Below, one piece after another: positions 6,733 to 14,320 of a stretch of 20,972 nucleotides of DNA. The translations under genes were made by a program, and so were the position numbers. Under the pieces are notes generated by a model. That model worked only from the letters and a program-made list of their open reading frames with translations. It ran no database searches and was not told the origin of the DNA. Each line of letters starts with the position of its first letter. Position 1 is the first letter of the stretch. This DNA is from JAGWJU01 sp035533295 (lineage in GTDB: Bacteria > Elusimicrobiota > Elusimicrobia > UBA1565 > UBA9628). The DNA is taken from the NCBI GenBank assembly GCA_035533295.1, contig DATLUA010000018.1:1-20972 (forward strand), given 5' to 3'.

Positions 6733-8484
6733 ATGGACGAAAAAATCTACGACGTCCTCGTGATCGGCGCGGGGCATGCCGGCGCGGAAGCGGCCCTGGC
6801 CGCGGCGCGCATGGGCGCCGCCACGCTCCTGCTCACGCAGAACTTGGACGTCATCGGCGCGATGTCCTGCAACCCTTCCATCGGCGGCGTGGCCAAAGGG
6901 CAAATCGTGCGGGAGCTCGACGCCTTGGGCGGCGAGATGGCCAAGAACACGGATAAGTCCGCCCTGCAGTTCCGCACCTTGAACACCAGTAAGGGCGCGG
7001 CCGTGCGCTCGCCGCGCGCGCAGTGCGACAAGAAGCTCTACCAGTTTTCCATGAAGGAAACCATCGAGTCCCAGCCGAACCTGGACGCCAAGCAGGACGA
7101 GGCCGCTGCGCTCTTGAGCGATGACGCGGGCGTGCGGGGCGTTGCCTCCAAGCGGGGCGTGCGCTACCGCGCAAAGTGCGTGATCTTAACCACCGGAACG
7201 TTTTTAAACGGCTTGGCGCACGTGGGCCTTGAGACTTATCCCGCGGGGCGCTCGGGCGAGCCGCCCGCGACCAAACTGTCCGCGAGCCTGCGGGAGCTCG
7301 GCCTGGAGACCGGGCGCCTTAAAACCGGTACGCCGCCGCGCATCCATTTTCGCTCCATTGATTTCGAACGCACCGAACGACAAGACGGCGACAACCCGCC
7401 CGTGCCCTTCTCGCATTTCACCGCGCGCATCGAAAACCCTCAGTTGCCCTGCTTTATCACCTACACCAACGACGCCGCGCACGCGGTCATCCGGGGCAAC
7501 CTCGACCGCTCGCCGCTCTACTCCGGGCGCATCAAGGCCGCGGGGCCGCGCTACTGCCCGTCCATCGAGGACAAGGTGGTCAAGTTCCCGCATAAGGAGC
7601 GCCACCAGATTTTTCTGGAGCCCGAGGGCTACCGCACGCGCGAGGTCTACGTCAACGGCTTGTCCACCAGCCTGCCCGAGGACGCTCAGGAAGCGCTGCT
7701 GCGGGCCATCCCCGGCCTGGAGCGCGCGGAAATCATGCGCTACGGCTACGCCATCGAGTACGATTTTTGCCCGCCCACACAGCTCCACGCGACCTTGGAG
7801 ACGAAGAAAATTCCCGGACTTTTTCTAGCCGGACAAATCAACGGCACCACGGGCTACGAAGAAGCCGCGGCGCAGGGCTTCATGGCGGGCGTCAACGCCG
7901 TCTTGAAGGTCCGCGGCGAGGCGCCTTTCATTCTCTCCCGCGACGAGGCCTACATCGGCGTGCTCGTGGACGACTTGGTCACCAAGGGCGTGGACGAGCC
8001 CTACCGCATGTTCACCGCGCGCGCGGAGTATCGCCTGAGCCTGCGCGCGGACAACGCGGATATGCGCCTCATCGGCGCGGGCCGTCGCTTCGGACTTATT
8101 TCCGATGACATGCACGAGCGCTTCAAGCGCTACCGAGATGCGGTCTTGACGGGGGCAAGTTACGCGGACGAGGACTTGGCGCCCTGGTCCATGGCCAAGG
8201 CCCAAGAAGAGCGCGCCATCGAGGAGTCCTACGCGGGGTATCTGCGCCGCGAGCGCCAAACCGCGGAGAAAATGAAGAAACTTGAGTACGTGCCCATCCC
8301 GAAGAACATCGATTTCTCGACCTTATCCGCTTTGGGGCGCGAAGCACGGCACAAGCTCGCAAAAATCCAGCCGCGAACCTTGGGCCAGGCCGGGCGCATT
8401 CCGGGATTGACCCCCGCCGACGTGCAGGTGCTCTGGGTGCACGCGGAAAAAAGCCGACGCATCGAAGCCGAGGCGAAGAGTTGA
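6733..8484 (+). CDS. mnmG: tRNA uridine-5-carboxymethylaminomethyl modification enzyme MnmG (GidA)
   Basis: The FAD-dependent partner of MnmE in making cmnm5U34 in tRNA. The Rossmann motif GAGHAGAEA (12-20) binds FAD. CNPSIGG (46-52) and GPRYCPSIED (C275) carry the two conserved family cysteines. FLAGQINGTTGYEEAAAQG (364-382) is a family signature, and the C-terminal tRNA-binding region (GRIPGLTPADVQ) is present. At 583 residues it is shorter than the usual 610-640. The shortening appears to lie around 470-500, where the helical linker before the ESYAGYLRRE segment is compressed. ATG 6733 is four bases after the preceding stop. The TGA overlaps the TTG start of rsmG. Confidence 0.97.
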   Translation: MDEKIYDVLVIGAGHAGAEAALAAARMGAATLLLTQNLDVIGAMSCNPSIGGVAKGQIVRELDALGGEMAKNTDKSALQFRTLNTSKGAAVRSPRAQCDKKLYQFSMKETIESQPNLDAKQDEAAALLSDDAGVRGVASKRGVRYRAKCVILTTGTFLNGLAHVGLETYPAGRSGEPPATKLSASLRELGLETGRLKTGTPPRIHFRSIDFERTERQDGDNPPVPFSHFTARIENPQLPCFITYTNDAAHAVIRGNLDRSPLYSGRIKAAGPRYCPSIEDKVVKFPHKERHQIFLEPEGYRTREVYVNGLSTSLPEDAQEALLRAIPGLERAEIMRYGYAIEYDFCPPTQLHATLETKKIPGLFLAGQINGTTGYEEAAAQGFMAGVNAVLKVRGEAPFILSRDEAYIGVLVDDLVTKGVDEPYRMFTARAEYRLSLRADNADMRLIGAGRRFGLISDDMHERFKRYRDAVLTGASYADEDLAPWSMAKAQEERAIEESYAGYLRRERQTAEKMKKLEYVPIPKNIDFSTLSALGREARHKLAKIQPRTLGQAGRIPGLTPADVQVLWVHAEKSRRIEAEAKS

Positions 8485-9167
8485 ACGCGCCCGCGCCTCT
8501 TGAAATCTTGGAAAGCGCCGCGCGGGAATTGGGCTCGCCGCTTTCCGCCGCGCAGTTAAACCTCTTTCGCCTCTACCTGGATTTTTTACTCGAGCGAGGG
8601 GCAGCCACCAATCTGACCGCGGACTTGGAGCCGGAGAAAATCCTGCTGCGGCATTTCGCCGACGGCTTGGCCGCGGCCCGCGCGCTTGACGAGTTCGCGC
8701 CGCAGCCGGAGCCCAAGGTTGCGGACGTGGGCTCGGGCGCGGGATTCGTGGGCGTGGCGCTTAAAATCGCGCGGCCGGAAATTTTAATGACGCTCATCGA
8801 GCCCTCGCAAAAGCGCTTTGATTTCCTGAACCTGCTGATCTTGAAGCTCGGCTTAAAGGGGCTTCGCCTCGCGCGCAAAAAAATGCCGCAGGACTGCGGC
8901 ACGCTCTCCGGCACCTTCGATTTGGTCTTGGAGCGCGCCTTGGCGCCGTTGCCGGACGCCCTGTCCCTGTGCTGGCCGCTGGCCAAAACCGGGGGATTCG
9001 TGGCCGCCTACCAGTCCGATCCGGCGGACAGGGCGGACAAGGCGCTGTCCAGACGGCTGGATTTGCTCTCGGCAAGATTGGTAAAGTCGCTGCCGTACCG
9101 TCTCCGCGGAGAAACGCGGGACCGGCACCTGGCGCTGTTCGAAAAACCCGCGCAGGAGATGAACTGA
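8481..9167 (+). CDS. rsmG: 16S rRNA (guanine(527)-N7)-methyltransferase RsmG
   Basis: A 228-residue SAM-dependent methyltransferase that modifies G527 of 16S rRNA. Family features are NLTA (44-47), the SAM-binding motif DVGSGAGFVG (82-91) followed by LIEPSQKRFDFL (105-116), and ERALAPLPDAL further on. The usual GSGAGFPG has V instead of P here. Translation must begin at TTG 8481, because no ATG occurs until codon 103. This TTG overlaps the mnmG stop (TTGA), a typical stop-start coupling. The mnmG-rsmG pairing is widespread in bacteria and supports the call. Confidence 0.95.
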   Translation: MNAPAPLEILESAARELGSPLSAAQLNLFRLYLDFLLERGAATNLTADLEPEKILLRHFADGLAAARALDEFAPQPEPKVADVGSGAGFVGVALKIARPEILMTLIEPSQKRFDFLNLLILKLGLKGLRLARKKMPQDCGTLSGTFDLVLERALAPLPDALSLCWPLAKTGGFVAAYQSDPADRADKALSRRLDLLSARLVKSLPYRLRGETRDRHLALFEKPAQEMN

Positions 9168-9168
9168 C

Positions 9169-9675
9169 ATGCAAATGCTCAACCGTTATTTCTCGCCTTT
9201 CGCGCTCTTTCTCATTCTCTCGGCCGTGTACTTCAGCGATCCAGATCCCTCCGCCTACCGCGCGTCTTTGATCATCCTGGCCGCGGCCTTCGCCGTCAAC
9301 TGGTGGCTCACCGCCAACACCTACCGCTTCATCCGCTGGGCCCGGCGCATGCGCCAAATCCAGATCTGGGTCAACTTCGTCTGGGCCGTGCCTCTGTTCT
9401 ACCTGCTCCAGCCCTTCTGGGCCCCGGTGTGGCTCCTGTTCGTCATGGCGCCCATTACCGCCGCGCTCTACGCCGGCTTCTGGGAGACGGTCTTGACCGC
9501 CGCGGTGGCCGACGCCACGATGCTGGGCATCTACTACTCGCGCGGCGTCTTCTCCATGGGTTCGGCCGAGGCGGGCATGGCCGCGACGCAGGCGCTCTTC
9601 ATCCTGGTCGTGGCGCTCTTCGTCAACGGCCTGGCCATGGCCGCGCTGCGCATGAGGGACGCGAGCCTGGGCTAG
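9169..9675 (+). CDS. Small polytopic membrane protein, unknown function
   Basis: A 168-residue protein with about six hydrophobic segments (roughly 8-22, 31-49, 64-82, 86-102, 105-122, 138-160) joined by short Arg-rich loops (RFIRWARRMRQ, 53-63). The layout resembles the membrane-spanning part of some sensor kinases, but no signalling domain follows, and I do not recognise a family. ATG 9169 lies two bases after the rsmG stop and has a good Shine-Dalgarno sequence, AGGAG at 9154-9158. It is therefore translated as part of the mnmG-rsmG operon. It precedes a membrane-anchored peptidase gene by 18 bp and may partner with it. Confidence 0.75.
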   Translation: MQMLNRYFSPFALFLILSAVYFSDPDPSAYRASLIILAAAFAVNWWLTANTYRFIRWARRMRQIQIWVNFVWAVPLFYLLQPFWAPVWLLFVMAPITAALYAGFWETVLTAAVADATMLGIYYSRGVFSMGSAEAGMAATQALFILVVALFVNGLAMAALRMRDASLG

Positions 9676-9693
9676 CCGGACTCGCGCCGCGCC

Positions 9694-10881
9694 GTGGAAG
9701 TTCTTTCCCGCATCCGGCTTCTCATCTGGCTCCTGTTGCTTTCGCTCTGGGGCCTCATGGTCTATCAATATCTGGGGCAGGGGAACTTCGACTGGCCGGT
9801 CCTGAGCGGAGTCGCGCGGAATTACTCTCCGCTCTCGCAGATCAACGCCGGCGGCGCCACCTCCTCGGGAAATCTCTTCCCGTCCCAGCCCCAGGACCAG
9901 ACGTCGGGCAGCCCGCCCGCGACGCTCATGTTTCCCACGCCGCCGCCGGGAGCGGTGGGCAGCGCGGAGCCAAGCCCATCCGCCGCCCAGAACCCGTCTT
10001 CCTCGGGCCGGAACCAGCCGTCAACCGCCGTTCAGGTCCCCGCCTCCGCGAACCAGCCGGCCGCCGAACCTCAAGTTTCCGGAGAAAAACTCACGCGCCC
10101 GACGCTCATCCCGCCGGACTTCACCCGAACGCTCACGCAGCATTTCGTGGTCTACTCTGAAGGAGCGCCGCCCAAGAGCTTCCTGCACATGATAGAGCTG
10201 CTGCACGGTAATCTCATGCTCGACTTGGCCGCTTTTTCGCCTTGGGCCTTCGATCAGCGCGTGACGGTCGTGCTCTTCAACAACCAGAAGACCTACCACA
10301 AGGTCACGGGCCGCCCGGAATGGTCGGGAGGCGCGACCTCGGTCGAGCGCCGGGAAATTTTCGTCTACGAGAGCCCCGATTTGCAGAGCATCATGGCCCA
10401 TGAGATGACGCACGTTTACTACGACGGCTTCTACCTGGAGGGCCACGAGGATCCCATGTGGCTCTCCGAGGGCATGGCGACCTTCGATCAAGTCGAGCTG
10501 GGGCTCACCAAGCCCAACTGGCTGCGGCCCAATTTGCGCATTCTGGAGGAAGGCGGGGGGTACTCGCTCAAGCAGCTCATGGGCGTAACCACGCTCAACG
10601 GAGCCTCGGACGCCGAGGTCCAGCTTTGGTACACGGAAGCCTACAGCGTCGTGCGCTTCTTGACCAAGCTGCCGCCGCGCAACGGCTTCTACAAGTTCTC
10701 GGTCTCCATCCGCCAAGGGCACGGCGTGGCCGAGTCGCTCTTGGCCGGCTACGGCATGCCGTATAACCGCATCCAGGCGCTTGAGTACGCCTGGCGCTTC
10801 CACCTCTCCAAGCTCTCGCTGCGCCACGTGGGCGAGAGCTTCAACGCCCCGGCCCTGCAGCTAAACCTCGACGATCAGTAA
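9694..10881 (+). CDS. Membrane-anchored gluzincin metallopeptidase (peptidase MA-like)
   Basis: A 395-residue protein. Residues 8-25 form one hydrophobic N-terminal anchor, residues about 45-135 a Pro/Ser/Gln-rich linker, and residues about 140-345 a peptidase domain. Zinc ligands are visible as HEMTH (236-240) followed after 18 residues by E259 in MWLSEGMA, the HExxH-x18-E pattern of M1-type gluzincins (peptidase MA-like family). The catalytic domain should lie outside the cytoplasmic membrane. The substrate is unknown. The start is taken as GTG 9694, which includes the whole anchor; the next ATG (9757) would cut into it. No clear Shine-Dalgarno sequence is seen. It is the last gene of the mnmG-rsmG strand run and ends in TAA. 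Confidence 0.85.
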   Translation: MEVLSRIRLLIWLLLLSLWGLMVYQYLGQGNFDWPVLSGVARNYSPLSQINAGGATSSGNLFPSQPQDQTSGSPPATLMFPTPPPGAVGSAEPSPSAAQNPSSSGRNQPSTAVQVPASANQPAAEPQVSGEKLTRPTLIPPDFTRTLTQHFVVYSEGAPPKSFLHMIELLHGNLMLDLAAFSPWAFDQRVTVVLFNNQKTYHKVTGRPEWSGGATSVERREIFVYESPDLQSIMAHEMTHVYYDGFYLEGHEDPMWLSEGMATFDQVELGLTKPNWLRPNLRILEEGGGYSLKQLMGVTTLNGASDAEVQLWYTEAYSVVRFLTKLPPRNGFYKFSVSIRQGHGVAESLLAGYGMPYNRIQALEYAWRFHLSKLSLRHVGESFNAPALQLNLDDQ

Positions 10882-10895
10882 CCCCCGCGCGCCTA

Positions 10896-10907
10896 GGACC
10901 ATGGTCC
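10896..10907. repeat. 12-bp perfect palindrome
   Basis: GGACCATGGTCC is a perfect inverted repeat in the 93-bp gap between the peptidase stop and the next gene. The rest of the gap is very GC-rich (GGGCCC, CCGGCC runs) with no T-tract. It could be a protein-binding site or chance in GC-rich DNA. Confidence 0.3.
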
Positions 10908-10974
10908 CGGAGGGCCCCGGCCCGAAGACCGGCCGCGTCCGGGTCCGAAGGCCCAAGAAGCTTCTGCGCGCACG

Positions 10975-11559
10975 GTGAGCCTTCGAACCTCGCACCGCGC
11001 CATAATTCAGAAGCTGGTTTCGCTCATGGACAAGGTGGTCAGCAACGAAGACTTGGCGAGCTACGCCATTCCGCCTCTCGGGAGCCGCTCTCTGGACGTG
11101 GGCGCGTGCCTCAGCAACGGCGCCGACAACTACATGGAACGAAATTTCCCCAACCCGCCCGTTCCCTGCGTTCGCGGGGGCATCTACCTCTGGATGACGC
11201 CGCAGGCGGAGTATTTCAAATCCCAAGGAGTGTCTCCACGTTACTACCAGAAAGTGGTCGGCTATCCTGTGCTTCCCGAACTCGTTCTAACGGCTGATTC
11301 ACTTAAAAACACAAACTTCACCGTCGTTACTATTCAAGCGGAGAATACTCCCGGCGATGATGGGTATTCCAGGCCGGATGTGCTGCCGAATGACGCCATC
11401 TACAACGTAAGCTACCTGATTTACAAGCCTCTGCTCCCCTCGGAGACCACGTTAAATGACCTGGATGTAATCAGCGCCCAGGCCGCGTCGGTTTCCACGG
11501 ACGGATACCTACGCCGCTTACGCGCAGTTGAAGCGGCAGCGCGGCATACCCTAGCTTAA
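10975..11559 (+). CDS. Orphan hypothetical protein, possibly truncated or acquired
   Basis: A 194-codon reading frame with a GTG start. I do not recognise it. It has no signal peptide or membrane helix, and two cysteines 22 residues apart (in DVGACLS and PVPCVRG) that could form a disulfide. The central part is rich in Tyr, Asn and Thr (PRYYQKVVGYP, NAIYNVSYLIYKP-like), as in extracellular beta-rich proteins. The second half is AT-richer: 25 of 60 bases at 11281-11340 are G or C, against 38 of 60 at 10681-10740. The frame is open upstream to a TAG at 10894 without a better start, and the Shine-Dalgarno sequence is poor. The real N-terminus, perhaps an export signal or pilin-like helix, may therefore be lost. 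ATG 11026 is an alternative start. Confidence 0.55.
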   Translation: MSLRTSHRAIIQKLVSLMDKVVSNEDLASYAIPPLGSRSLDVGACLSNGADNYMERNFPNPPVPCVRGGIYLWMTPQAEYFKSQGVSPRYYQKVVGYPVLPELVLTADSLKNTNFTVVTIQAENTPGDDGYSRPDVLPNDAIYNVSYLIYKPLLPSETTLNDLDVISAQAASVSTDGYLRRLRAVEAAARHTLA

Positions 11560-12146
11560 GGCCGGCTAACGGCTGGAATGGATTGCTGCAAAGCCGCCAG
11601 ATCGGAGAGGGCCTCCGCGCTTTGAAAGCGCGGGTCCACTTGGAGGTATTCCTTGACGATGACGCCTTGGGGGTTTATGAGGAAGGTGTGCCGCGCGGAA
11701 AGCGTCGCCACGATGAGGTGCATCACCGAACCGTAGAGCCGCGAGACCTTGCCGTCGGGATCGGCCAGAAGCTTGAAGTCCAGGCCCTCGGCGGCGCAAA
11801 ATTTTTGGTGCGAGATCACCGACTGCATGCTTACGCCCAGCACGACCGCGTTGAGCGGCCCGAATTTCTTTAAGTCCCGCTCGAAATTGTGCGCTTCAAT
11901 GGTGCAGCCGGACGTGAAGTCCTTGGGGTAGAAATAGAGCACCACCCATTTGCCCCGGAAACTCTTCAAGCTCACGGGCTTGCCCACCTGCGAGTTGAGC
12001 GTGAAGTCAGGCGCCACGGAGCCCACTGTCGGGGCCTTGTCCGCTACGGCTTCCACGCGGCCAACGAGGAAAAGCGTGAAGATCACGAACAAGCCGCACA
12101 AGGCCGCCGCCGTGTACCTGAGGCGGCGCTTATCCCGGGGATTCAC
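11556..12146 (-). CDS. Membrane-anchored peroxiredoxin, PrxQ/BCP type
   Basis: A 196-residue thioredoxin-fold peroxidase that reduces H2O2 and organic hydroperoxides. Residues 11-30 are a single hydrophobic N-terminal segment (anchor or signal), placing the domain outside the cytoplasmic membrane. The domain begins at VGSVAPDFTL. The peroxidatic cysteine is C81 in YPKDFTSGCTIEA, and the conserved Arg is R152 in ARHTFLINPQG. The usual PrxQ resolving cysteine five residues after C81 is replaced. C117 (HQKFCAAEG), 36 residues on, fits the PrxQ subgroup whose resolving cysteine lies in helix 3. The start is GTG 12146, ten bases after the stop of the C1B peptidase gene, so the two are an operon. 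Its stop overlaps that of the convergent gene. Confidence 0.88.
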   Translation of the reverse strand: MNPRDKRRLRYTAAALCGLFVIFTLFLVGRVEAVADKAPTVGSVAPDFTLNSQVGKPVSLKSFRGKWVVLYFYPKDFTSGCTIEAHNFERDLKKFGPLNAVVLGVSMQSVISHQKFCAAEGLDFKLLADPDGKVSRLYGSVMHLIVATLSARHTFLINPQGVIVKEYLQVDPRFQSAEALSDLAALQQSIPAVSRP

Positions 12147-12155
12147 GACGCCCGC

Positions 12156-14078
12156 CTAGAACATATCATCTTCGCCGATTTCCTTGGCCGGAGCCTTCAA
12201 GGCCTTTTTCTCCGCGGGGCTCAGCAGGCTCTTGTGCACGACGATCTCGTAGAGATTGTCCCTGAACCACTCTCGGTACATGTGGAAGATTCCCCGGCTG
12301 CCGAAGCGGCTGCCCCAAGAGTTCTCCACTTTGAACTTGACGACCGGGCCCCTGGGGTTGGGGCGGTCGAAACCGGTGATGGCCATGGCGTGATCGGGAG
12401 CGCGCACCATGAGGTAGGTCGCCTGCGTCCGGGTCAGATCCTTGGACTTCTCTCCCTTGGTGAAGCCGTAGAGAGAATTTTTCTGGTAAATCTTGGGGTG
12501 CATGATTCCCGTGCCCGGATCCATGTCATGATCGACGTCGGCGGCGATCCAAACGGGATGCCCGGCCGAGATGGAGGCGACGACCAGCCGCTCCAGGCGG
12601 CTTAAGCTCACGTTCAAGAAGCTCGCGTTGGGCGCGGGGCGGCCGCGCGCCGGCTCCCCGATGGCCGAGTCTTTCACGGTGTAGAGCTGGTTGGACTTTT
12701 TCCCGGGGGAGTTGGCCAGTACGACGTAGTCCTCGGCATTGAAGCGCACGAACTTCTGGGCAAACTCGAGCGGAGTATGGTTGGAAACCTGGGCGGGGGT
12801 CGTGCGCGTCAAGCCATCCTTCTCGGGCCGGCCCTCCTGCCTGAACTCAAAACGCCCGGGCGGCGTGCCCAGATGGGTGACCAGCACTTTCCAAATCCGG
12901 GACAGGGCCAGGGCCCGCGCTTCCAGCATCGCCTTGGCGTCAAAACCCGTCGGGTCGCGGCGCGCGGCATCGAGCGCCTCGTTGATGGACTGCGCCAAGG
13001 AGAGGCTCATCTCCTGCAGCAGGACGCCGCTATTCTGCGAGCTTTTGGTCTCGGGCATGGCGCTTTCCGGAACCAGGCCGTACTTGGAGGCGAGGAACTG
13101 GAAGTACTCGAACCAGCCGCCGTCCTCCACCTTGTCGTCCACCGAAAGTTGTTCGCGCAAATCGGAAGCTGAAAGCTTCGAGTCCTGCTTCATGCTGGCG
13201 GCGACGGCATTGACCGCCTTGCCCATGTGCAGGTTGGCCTGCTCGAGCAGGCTGAAGAAATAAAGGTAGTTCTGCGAGAACTCGAACTTCCGGGGAAGCC
13301 TTTTCTCCGCGAACAGGGTCGAGCGGATCATGTTCAAGCCCGCAAAAATCCAGCAGCGCCCGGAGTTCTTCTGGTTGGTGATAGTGCCGGCGGGAAGCTC
13401 GGACGTGTACTTGTCCGTATGGTTCTCGATGACCTCGCGGTTCAAGGCGACCTGCGAAAATCCCAGGCGCTGCGCGGCGTCGCGCAGGCGCTTGTCCCCG
13501 GCCGAGACCTCCTCGGCATCCTTCAAGCGCATTTGCTCAATCCACTTCGGGGAAATGCCTCGTTCGCTGGGCAGCGGCGCGCGCGCGGACGCTAAGGCCG
13601 CGGCACCGTCGAATAAATCGGCGCGCAGGTTGAGGGCGGCCATGCGGAAAAGCTGCCGGCGCGCGGACATTTTTCGCGAGGAATCTTGGCTCTGGTCGAC
13701 GGCCTGCGCGGACTTGGCGCGGGCGGACTTCATGGCGGCGGAAACCGGCGCCGCCTCAAGCGCGAGGGCTCCTTCTTGAGCGGCCGGCCGAGCGGCAGCC
13801 GCCGACAAAGCGGCGGGCACGGCGCCCGGCTCGCTCGCGGAGGCGTCTTGCGAAAGATCGAGGAGAGAGGCCGTGAGCGAACCCAGGTCCGTTCCCGCGG
13901 GCAAAAGCGATTCGGGCGCCAGCGCCGAGGCGCCGACAGCGGGAATTTCAATTTGGGGGATGCCCGCGCCGTCTTCGGCCGCGGTTTCACCAGCCCGGAG
14001 AGAGCCGCCAGACGCCAGCGTCAGACAGAAAATCGGAAGCCAGATTTTTCCCGGAGCCCTTTTAGCTAAGCGCGTCAT
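12156..14078 (-). CDS. Predicted exported papain-like peptidase, C1B (bleomycin hydrolase/PepC) family
   Basis: A 640-residue cysteine peptidase. The catalytic set is visible: Q236 and C242 in TNQKNSGRCWIFAG, H563 in PDHAMAITGFD and N586 in KVENSWG. C1B enzymes are normally about 440-450 residues, cytosolic self-compartmentalising aminopeptidases. Here about 180 residues precede the domain: a signal peptide (MTRLAKRAPGKIWLPIFCLT..., to about 30) and an Ala/Ser/Pro-rich linker. Export is therefore predicted. ATG 14078 is chosen because AAGGAG lies six bases upstream (14085-14090); a TTG at 14102 and an ATG at 14084 are in frame but poorly placed. The C-terminus is acidic (EIGEDDMF), unlike the C-terminus that enters the active site in PepC. 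A peroxiredoxin gene follows. Confidence 0.9.
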   Translation of the reverse strand: MTRLAKRAPGKIWLPIFCLTLASGGSLRAGETAAEDGAGIPQIEIPAVGASALAPESLLPAGTDLGSLTASLLDLSQDASASEPGAVPAALSAAAARPAAQEGALALEAAPVSAAMKSARAKSAQAVDQSQDSSRKMSARRQLFRMAALNLRADLFDGAAALASARAPLPSERGISPKWIEQMRLKDAEEVSAGDKRLRDAAQRLGFSQVALNREVIENHTDKYTSELPAGTITNQKNSGRCWIFAGLNMIRSTLFAEKRLPRKFEFSQNYLYFFSLLEQANLHMGKAVNAVAASMKQDSKLSASDLREQLSVDDKVEDGGWFEYFQFLASKYGLVPESAMPETKSSQNSGVLLQEMSLSLAQSINEALDAARRDPTGFDAKAMLEARALALSRIWKVLVTHLGTPPGRFEFRQEGRPEKDGLTRTTPAQVSNHTPLEFAQKFVRFNAEDYVVLANSPGKKSNQLYTVKDSAIGEPARGRPAPNASFLNVSLSRLERLVVASISAGHPVWIAADVDHDMDPGTGIMHPKIYQKNSLYGFTKGEKSKDLTRTQATYLMVRAPDHAMAITGFDRPNPRGPVVKFKVENSWGSRFGSRGIFHMYREWFRDNLYEIVVHKSLLSPAEKKALKAPAKEIGEDDMF

Positions 14079-14123
14079 TCCCATCTCCTTGAATAAGCTC
14101 AAAATAGATGCCAGCCTCTTCTA

Positions 14124-14129
14124 ATTATA
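14124..14129 (-). promoter_or_regulatory. -10 element for the C1B peptidase-peroxiredoxin operon
   Basis: On the minus strand TATAAT reads from 14129 to 14124, about 46 bases before the chosen ATG at 14078, so transcription would start near 14117. The -35 position reads AGGTGG, a poor match. The position relative to the ribosome binding site supports the call. Confidence 0.45.
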
Positions 14130-14176
14130 TAAGGAAGCGCCCGCGCCCACCTGGGTCCATGGGGCCACGCGCCTGC

Positions 14177-14226
14177 GGGCCTTTCGCGCATAGGCCTAAA
14201 GACCCGGCTCCGCATGGGCCTTTTTT
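14177..14226 (+). terminator. Terminator-like structured region before the mraZ promoter
   Basis: GGCCT (14178-14182) pairs with AGGCC (14192-14196). Alternatively AGGCC (14192-14196) pairs with GGCCT (14217-14221), which runs into a T6 tract at 14221-14226. The second fold looks like a weak intrinsic terminator that would insulate the mraZ promoter from plus-strand readthrough. No plus-strand gene lies just upstream, so an unseen small RNA or simple insulation is possible. Confidence 0.3.
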
Positions 14227-14236
14227 CCCAACCCCC

Positions 14237-14265
14237 TTGACAAAATAAAGTTCATCCCATATAAT
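14237..14265 (+). promoter_or_regulatory. Consensus sigma70-type promoter of the dcw cluster
   Basis: TTGACA at 14237-14242 and TATAAT at 14260-14265 are both perfect hexamers with the optimal 17-bp spacer. Transcription should start near 14272, immediately before the MraZ-type boxes and about 53 bases before the mraZ ATG. A housekeeping promoter this strong suits a cluster that is then held down by a repressor. Confidence 0.92.
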
Positions 14266-14273
14266 GCCTTGCC

Positions 14274-14320
14274 AGTGGATAAAAGTGGGAATAAAAGTTT
14301 TTAAGTGGGGTTTAGTGGGA
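14274..14320 (+). promoter_or_regulatory. MraZ-binding direct repeats (autoregulatory operator)
   Basis: AGTGGAT (14274), AGTGGGA (14284), AGTGGGG (14304) and AGTGGGA (14314) recur on an exact 10-bp phase; the missing middle position (14294) reads AAAGTTT. MraZ of other bacteria binds direct TGGG-type repeats about 10 bp apart upstream of its own gene. Here the boxes lie downstream of the predicted transcription start and reach to within four bases of the start codon, so bound MraZ would block transcription. The last box also supplies the only purine-rich sequence near the ribosome binding position. Confidence 0.88.

Noticed and set aside
11889..12605. Plus-strand open frame of 238 codons opposite the peroxiredoxin and peptidase genes
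   Set aside because: Crosses the junction of two real minus-strand genes; composition is typical of an antisense frame.
14084..14102. Earlier starts (TTG 14102, ATG 14084) for the C1B peptidase
   Set aside because: They would place AAGGAG inside or against the coding sequence; ATG 14078 has the right spacing and starts the signal peptide.
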